64,000 nucleotides of DNA, from positions 1 through 64,000 of the forward strand of contig JAGWYJ010000009.1 in the NCBI GenBank assembly GCA_018969425.1. The letters are read 5' to 3'. A program made the translations under genes and the position numbers. The stretch is from Alphaproteobacteria bacterium (GTDB taxonomy: Bacteria > Pseudomonadota > Alphaproteobacteria > Caulobacterales > Hyphomonadaceae). Below the pieces are notes generated by a model that worked only from the letters and a program-made list of their open reading frames with translations, was not told where the DNA came from and did not search any database. Each line of letters starts with the position of its first letter. The stretch's first letter is position 1. Below are positions 59,409 through 64,000 of the stretch, one piece after another.

Positions 59409-60200
59409 ATGAGCGACATGCAGGGCAAGCGGGCGATTGTGACGGGCGGCGGCACAGGCCTTGGAGCCGCCACGGCGATCGGGCTTGCCCGTCGCGGAGC
59501 TAACGTATGCGTCAACTACGCGTCGAGCGCCGAGGCGGCCGAAACTGTCGCCGCCGAGTGCCGCGCTCTGGGTGTGGACGCTTTCGCGTTTCGGGCGGAT
59601 GTTGGCGATGACACGGATTGTCGAAGCCTTACGGACGCGGCTGTGCAGCGCTTCGGCGGCGTTGACGTCCTCGTGAATAATGCGGGGATCACGAAGTTCG
59701 CCAATCATGCGGACCTCGACGCGCTGGAGGCGGAGGATTTCCAGCGTCTTTACAGGATCAACGTGGTGGCGGCTTATCAGATGATCCGGGCGACGCGTCC
59801 TCATATGGAGGCGGCGGGGAAGGGGTCCGTGGTCAACGTGTCCTCGATCGCCGGCGTCATGGGGATCGGCTCGTCAGTCGCCTACGCCGCCTCCAAGGGG
59901 GCGCTCAATACGATGACCCTGAGCCTCGCTCGGGCCCTGGCTCCGGCCATTCGTGTCAACGCCGTCTGCCCGGGCTATATCGGCTCTGGCTGGTTCACGA
60001 AGTATCAGGGGGAAGCGGTCGAAGATCGCATCGCTCAGCAGGTGGCTGCGACGACGCCTCTCAAGGTCGCCTCCATGCCGGAAGACATCGCTGAGACAAT
60101 CCTCTTCTTCGCTGGTCCGGCCAGCCGTCACGTGACGGGGGAGTTCATCATCGTCGACGGGGGAACCCATCTCGGCATGGCCCCCCTGAGGCCGAAGTAA
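59409..60200 (+). CDS. SDR-family NAD(P)-dependent oxidoreductase
   Basis: A 263-residue classical short-chain dehydrogenase. Cofactor motif TGGGTGLG (12-19), NNAG (about 92-95), catalytic Ser in VNVSSIAG, YAASK with Tyr and Lys (about 160-164), and CPGYIGS after. An acidic or basic residue for NADP choice is not conclusive (NYASSAEA after beta 2 favours NADP). The substrate is unknown; FabG-like. Convergent with the sugar dehydrogenase gene. Confidence 0.92.
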   Translation: MSDMQGKRAIVTGGGTGLGAATAIGLARRGANVCVNYASSAEAAETVAAECRALGVDAFAFRADVGDDTDCRSLTDAAVQRFGGVDVLVNNAGITKFANHADLDALEAEDFQRLYRINVVAAYQMIRATRPHMEAAGKGSVVNVSSIAGVMGIGSSVAYAASKGALNTMTLSLARALAPAIRVNAVCPGYIGSGWFTKYQGEAVEDRIAQQVAATTPLKVASMPEDIAETILFFAGPASRHVTGEFIIVDGGTHLGMAPLRPK

Positions 60201-60245
60201 TCGCAGCGATCCGACGCTTTTCGGGTCGGTGCGGAGCGCGAGGGA

Positions 60246-61481
60246 CTAGCCCGGCGTCAGCCGGGCCAGAACTCCTTCTTTTTCGTCCGTGACGATAAGC
60301 AGAGAGCCGTCCTGGTCTTCCAGAACGTCGCGAATGCGCCCGATGTCGCGGGCCAGGCGCTCTTCGCCCACAACCTTTTCGCCTGACAGCTCAAGCCGAA
60401 CGAGGGAGCCTGAGAGACCCGCGATCAGGAGGTCGTCTCTCCAGGGAAACAGGCTTCCCCGATAAAATGTCATATCTCCAGGGGCGATTACGGGGTCCCA
60501 GTAATAGACAGGCTGCTCCAGGCCCGCTCTGGCGGTGACGCCTTCGCCGATCGGGCCGCCAGGGTAGTCGATCCCGTAGGTGATGATGGGCCAGCCATAG
60601 TTTCCGCCGGCTTTGGGAATGTTGAGCTCGTCACCGCCGCGGGGCCCGTGCTCAATGGTCCACAGCTTTCCGGTCGACGGATGGATCGCGGCCCCCTGGA
60701 CGTTTCGATGGCCCATGGACCAGACCTCCGGCTTTGCGGTCGGGTCCTTCAGAAACGGGTTTCCGGGCGCAGCCGCACCGGACCGCGTCAGACGAACGAC
60801 CTTTCCCAGATGTGTGGACCGGTCCTGGGCCAGGACGCGTGAGGCGGGCAGCGAACGTTCGCCCAGCGTCAGGTATATGTACCCGTCGGCGTCCCACTCG
60901 ATATTTGACCCGTAGTGAAGCGGAGAGGCCCAGCCGGGCAACTGCCTGAAGACCACTTCGAGACCCTCGAGGCGGGTCGCATCCGCTGAAAGGCGCGCCC
61001 GGGCGAGCGAGGTTCCATTGGTTCCCTGTCCGCGAGGTTCGGAGAAGGTGAAATAGATCTCCCGGGTCATGGAAAAATCAGGGGCGAGGGAGATATCCAT
61101 CAACCCGCCCTGTCCGCGCGTGTCGACATCGGGAACGCCGGAGATCTCAGTCCGTGCGCCTTCAGCGGTTATGAGGAGAAGCTTTCCCGTTCTTTCCGTA
61201 ACGAGATAGCCGGCCCCAGGCAGGCGCGCGATCGCCCAGGGTTCCTGAAGACCGGATGCGATCACTTTGCTTCGGACTTCCACCCCGGATGCGGCGAGCG
61301 GGGCCCGGTTCTGACCCTCGAATGCAGGGACGGCATCCTTCTTATTCGGCGGACGTGCATCGACCGGTGCGGCTTGCGGGGCGTCCGCGAAGACGGGACC
61401 GGACGAAACGAGCGCCAGCGCGGTTGCGCTGACGAGCCCTTTCAGGGCGGCGCCCATGCGCCTGTCGCTGCTGCGGGTCAT
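60246..61481 (-). CDS. PQQ-dependent sugar dehydrogenase (YliI/Asd-type)
   Basis: A 411-residue exported beta-propeller. Signal peptide to about 32 (GPVFADAPQ). The glucose/sorbosone dehydrogenase domain has GLQEPWAIARLPGAGYLVTERTGKL in parts, DTRGQGGLMDISLAPDF, MGHRNVQG and EHGPRGGDELNIPKAGGNYGWP (in parts), which hold the PQQ and Ca-binding residues. It lies 37 bases after mutA on the same strand and may be cotranscribed with it, but has no clear link to propionate metabolism. Confidence 0.92.
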   Translation of the reverse strand: MTRSSDRRMGAALKGLVSATALALVSSGPVFADAPQAAPVDARPPNKKDAVPAFEGQNRAPLAASGVEVRSKVIASGLQEPWAIARLPGAGYLVTERTGKLLLITAEGARTEISGVPDVDTRGQGGLMDISLAPDFSMTREIYFTFSEPRGQGTNGTSLARARLSADATRLEGLEVVFRQLPGWASPLHYGSNIEWDADGYIYLTLGERSLPASRVLAQDRSTHLGKVVRLTRSGAAAPGNPFLKDPTAKPEVWSMGHRNVQGAAIHPSTGKLWTIEHGPRGGDELNIPKAGGNYGWPIITYGIDYPGGPIGEGVTARAGLEQPVYYWDPVIAPGDMTFYRGSLFPWRDDLLIAGLSGSLVRLELSGEKVVGEERLARDIGRIRDVLEDQDGSLLIVTDEKEGVLARLTPG

Positions 61482-61518
61482 TGTTCTGCTCCAGGTTCAG
61501 TTCGAGGGAAGGGCGTCG

Positions 61519-63498
61519 TCAGGCCTGAGGCCAACCCATGATATCGGTAAGGGTGGCGGGAACATCAACACCCACATAGATGAAGTCGGTGACCCCGGCT
61601 GATCGAAGCGCTGCTTCGCTGTCTCCGGGACGTCCGGCGAGGATAATTCGCGCTGCTCCTGCGTCTCTGAGAGCGCTTGCCGCTGGCTGAGCCTCAGCGG
61701 CGTAACGTTTATCCGATCCGCACAGGCAGACGATCGGCGCACGCCCGGCTGAGACCTGTCGCCGTACAAGCTCAAGAAGGTGCTCAGGCGAGGGAGAGGG
61801 CGTCGCAACGCCAGCCACGCCGAAGAAGTTTTGCGCGTAGGTCGCTCGTGCGGAATGCTCTGACAGAGGGCCGAGAACAGCCAGAAGGACTTCCGGGGCG
61901 GCCCCCGAGGCTGCGGCGGCTTCAGAGCGATCACGCAGAGCCTCGAACGGCTCCGAGAGCCGGAACGGGGCGAGCGGAGCGACCAGAGGGGCCGGCTCAC
62001 CATCGAAGGAAAGCTCGGCGAGGTTCGCTCCTTCAAGGGCTGCGGCACATAGCGCTGAGAAAGACCCTCCGACTGACGGATGACGTGCGACGAGACGATC
62101 GTCCCGAACGGGCGGATCGGCCACCGGGGGCGTCCTCTCAGTCAGATCCGGAAAATCATTGACCCCGGTCACCCATTCCTTTCGACGAGCCAGGGCCTGT
62201 TCGCGTTCAGTCCTCGCCTGCGCCACCGCGGCCTGGAAGCGGCCTGCCGACAGGGTTTTTAGAATGCCTCCGTCGCGCTCCACCTGCTGAAACAGGCCCC
62301 AGGCTGCAGCCGCGAGGTCCTCCGTCAGCCGCTCAAGCGCCCAGGCGCCCCCGGCCGGATCCATCACCTTGCCCAGTCCTGACTCTTCCTGCGCTATGAT
62401 CTGGGTATTCCTGCACAGGCGGCGAGCCGCAGGGCCCGGGCGTCCCAACGGGTCGGTGAATGCGCTCAGGAGCACGATGTCCGCTCCTCCGACCCCGGCT
62501 GCGAAACACGACGCAGTGGTCCGTAAGACGTTCACCCATGAATCGCGCCTGGACAGCATTCGCCTCGAAGAGCAGCCGAGAATACGCATTTCCGCTGCGG
62601 ACGCACCGAAGGCGTCCGCGATCTGCGCCCAGATCCGCCTTGCCGCGCGCAGTTTCGCGAGCTCAACCTGCAGATCGGGGCCGACACTCAGGGAAAACAC
62701 AAGGTTCCTGCAGGCGGCTCGGGCGGAGGCTCCAGCCATCATCTGAGAGCGAACGTATTCCGCACCCGTAGCGGCCATGTAGGCCAGTTCCTGGACTTCT
62801 GTTCCTCCCGCCTCATGAACGATACGGGCGTCTACCCGCAAAGCGGTCGAACGCGGAAAAGCCGACGTCATATCGATAGCCGCAGCGGCGAAGGAGGCGA
62901 CAAGATCTGATGGTCCGCTCTGCAGCCGACCTGTCTTCGCCATGACCCCGATCGGGTCCAGATTGAAGTCGATGCGCGCATCCGCAGATACGCCTGAGGA
63001 GGCGAGCAAGGCCGCGAGCGGCAAGCCCTCGAATAACGAGCCGCCGACAGGGGCGAGAGACAGGGATGCGAGGTCAAGTCGGACGCCCTCAAGCACAGTT
63101 GCGAAGTCGGAGGCAGACCAGATCTGCACGCCGGACTGTCCGGTTCTGTCGAGCAGAAGCTCGATTGAGGAGGCGCCGCCCTCCAGCGCCTCAAGGAGTT
63201 CACGAGACGCGTCGAGGGGACGCGGCGAGGTCACCTCCTGGCGGATGTCCCAGGGCAGGTATGGGTCCCGTTCGCTGACGGAACCGCGGGTAAAGGGCGC
63301 CGCTCCGGGCGCGCCGGATGGATTAAGGGCCGAGGGCCAGTCAGCTTCAGTGTACAGGGCCCTGACGGCGACACCATGCTGGGTGCGCGAATTGAGCGTC
63401 TCCGGCGCCGCGCCGTCGAGGGCTTTGGTCGCCAGTTCGCGCCAGAGACGCTCGTCTGCCCGGGGAAATTCCGCCGACAGGGAGAGTTCGTCCGCCAT
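61519..63498 (-). CDS. mutA: Methylmalonyl-CoA mutase small subunit
   Basis: Non-catalytic partner of the mutB product in the heterodimeric enzyme. The 659-residue protein has the degenerate barrel (RALYTEADWPSALNPSG, PYLPWDIRQEV) and a C-terminal B12-like domain that lacks the DxHxxG cobalamin motif (CLCGSDKRYAAEAQP at that position), as known for small subunits. The gene heads a minus-strand unit; instead of running into mutB it is followed by a sugar dehydrogenase gene. It is divergent from the nitronate monooxygenase gene. Confidence 0.94.
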   Translation of the reverse strand: MADELSLSAEFPRADERLWRELATKALDGAAPETLNSRTQHGVAVRALYTEADWPSALNPSGAPGAAPFTRGSVSERDPYLPWDIRQEVTSPRPLDASRELLEALEGGASSIELLLDRTGQSGVQIWSASDFATVLEGVRLDLASLSLAPVGGSLFEGLPLAALLASSGVSADARIDFNLDPIGVMAKTGRLQSGPSDLVASFAAAAIDMTSAFPRSTALRVDARIVHEAGGTEVQELAYMAATGAEYVRSQMMAGASARAACRNLVFSLSVGPDLQVELAKLRAARRIWAQIADAFGASAAEMRILGCSSRRMLSRRDSWVNVLRTTASCFAAGVGGADIVLLSAFTDPLGRPGPAARRLCRNTQIIAQEESGLGKVMDPAGGAWALERLTEDLAAAAWGLFQQVERDGGILKTLSAGRFQAAVAQARTEREQALARRKEWVTGVNDFPDLTERTPPVADPPVRDDRLVARHPSVGGSFSALCAAALEGANLAELSFDGEPAPLVAPLAPFRLSEPFEALRDRSEAAAASGAAPEVLLAVLGPLSEHSARATYAQNFFGVAGVATPSPSPEHLLELVRRQVSAGRAPIVCLCGSDKRYAAEAQPAASALRDAGAARIILAGRPGDSEAALRSAGVTDFIYVGVDVPATLTDIMGWPQA

Positions 63499-63663
63499 GA
63501 CCGCTCATCCTCTAAAACGTTCGCTATGGGGCGCCGTTCAACGGCGGCGTCAAGATCTTCGAATGGCGCACCGGGGGGGGCATAGTTGCGGACGCGGGCA
63601 GGGGCTGTATGATCACTCGCTCCTGCGGTCGGCAGAGCCGCTTTGTCTTATCAGGAGCCTTCC

Positions 63664-64000
63664 TTGGCCATTCCCGCCTCCCTGAAGGGGACGCTAAGCG
63701 TCCCCGTGATCGCCTCACCCCTCTTCATCATTTCCAACCCTGATCTGGTGATCGCTCAGTGCAAGGCAGGTGTGGTCGGCTCCTTTCCCTCACTCAACGC
63801 CCGTCCGGTCGAGCAGTTCGAAGAATGGCTCATCCGCATCAATACGGAGCTGGCGGATGCCCGCCGGGCGAATCCGACGGCTCGAATCGCGCCTTACGCC
63901 GTCAATCTCATTGTTCACAAATCGAACAACCGGCTGGAGGAAGACCTCGCTCTCTGCGTCAAATACAAGGTTCCGATCATCATCACATCGCTTGGAGCGA
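63664..64000 (+). CDS. Nitronate monooxygenase-family protein, C-terminus outside window
   Basis: The open frame runs from a TTG at 63664 (AGGAG nine bases upstream) to the window edge, 112 codons. LSVPVIASPLFIISNPDLVIAQCKAGVVGSFPSLNARP in parts is the typical N-terminus of the FMN-binding 2-nitropropane dioxygenase TIM barrel, and the frame ends inside VPIIITSLGA. Members oxidise alkyl nitronates such as propionate 3-nitronate, which inhibits succinate metabolism; the link to the adjacent mutA is only suggestive. Confidence 0.88.
   Translation, partial: MAIPASLKGTLSVPVIASPLFIISNPDLVIAQCKAGVVGSFPSLNARPVEQFEEWLIRINTELADARRANPTARIAPYAVNLIVHKSNNRLEEDLALCVKYKVPIIITSLGA

Noticed and set aside
1-64000. 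CRISPR array, insertion sequence, prophage or integron
   Set aside because: No regularly spaced repeats, transposase, integrase, cas or phage structural genes were seen; the order is mostly conserved core genes.

Overview
The window looks like a chromosomal segment of an alphaproteobacterium of the Caulobacter/Hyphomonas/Maricaulis/Parvularcula type. The evidence is a GC-rich sequence, a divK-pleD operon, a CC0125/CC1285-type lipoprotein, DUF2093 and DUF4170 genes, and alphaproteobacterial gene orders (hemF-trmL-petABC-mtnP-apt; ubiK/lgt-midA-pgeF; prs-rplY-pth-ychF; lipid A/Kdo genes). The placement below class level is an inference. I see no insertion sequence, prophage, CRISPR array or rRNA operon, and only one tRNA gene. 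Genes are densely packed, with many 1-20 base overlaps (ATGA, GTGA, TTGA) and frequent GTG or TTG starts.

Layout. 0-12 kb: hemF (cut by the left edge), a small lipoprotein, trmL, the cytochrome bc1 genes petABC, mtnP and apt for methylthioadenosine/adenine salvage, a divergent ClpP, rlmJ, two glutathione S-transferases and a Bcr/CflA drug exporter. 12-22 kb: ychF-pth-rplY, an ammonium channel gene placed between rplY and prs, then pgeF-midA-lgt facing ubiK, YbjN and proC. 21.7-26 kb: a MarR / OmpR-type regulator / FkbM methyltransferase / histidine kinase operon divergent from a branched-chain aminotransferase. 26-33.5 kb: HIT protein, FemAB-like protein, glycerophosphodiester phosphodiesterase, RidA, DinB, and the divK-pleD signalling operon followed by DUF2093 and an M23 endopeptidase. 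33.5-43 kb: two facing envelope clusters, lpxL-lpxK-waaA-DUF374 on the minus strand and tyrosine phosphatase / small membrane protein / pmbA-cysQ-DUF4170-ABC exporter on the plus strand. 43-49 kb: small membrane and lipoprotein genes, rluB, a GST, a thioesterase, tRNA-Trp and two RNA methyltransferases. 49-55.5 kb: an OmpA-like protein, a helix-hairpin-helix membrane protein, a TonB-dependent receptor with a Fur-like operator, a GFA protein, a periplasmic ClpP-fold protein, and meaB. 55.5-64 kb: methylmalonyl-CoA mutase subunit genes mutB and mutA, separated by an EF-hand protein, an SDR and a sugar dehydrogenase, then a nitronate monooxygenase cut by the right edge.

Most of the window is core metabolism, translation and envelope biogenesis in conserved order. 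The least ordinary parts are the secreted ClpP-fold protein with an extra C-terminal half (53.1-54.4 kb), the split mutA/mutB locus, the FkbM gene inside a two-component operon, the OmpA-HhH-TonB receptor run, the independent amt unit inside the prs-rplY cluster, and an upstream ORF that ends on the start codon of the aminotransferase. I found no convincing new defence or mobile system.
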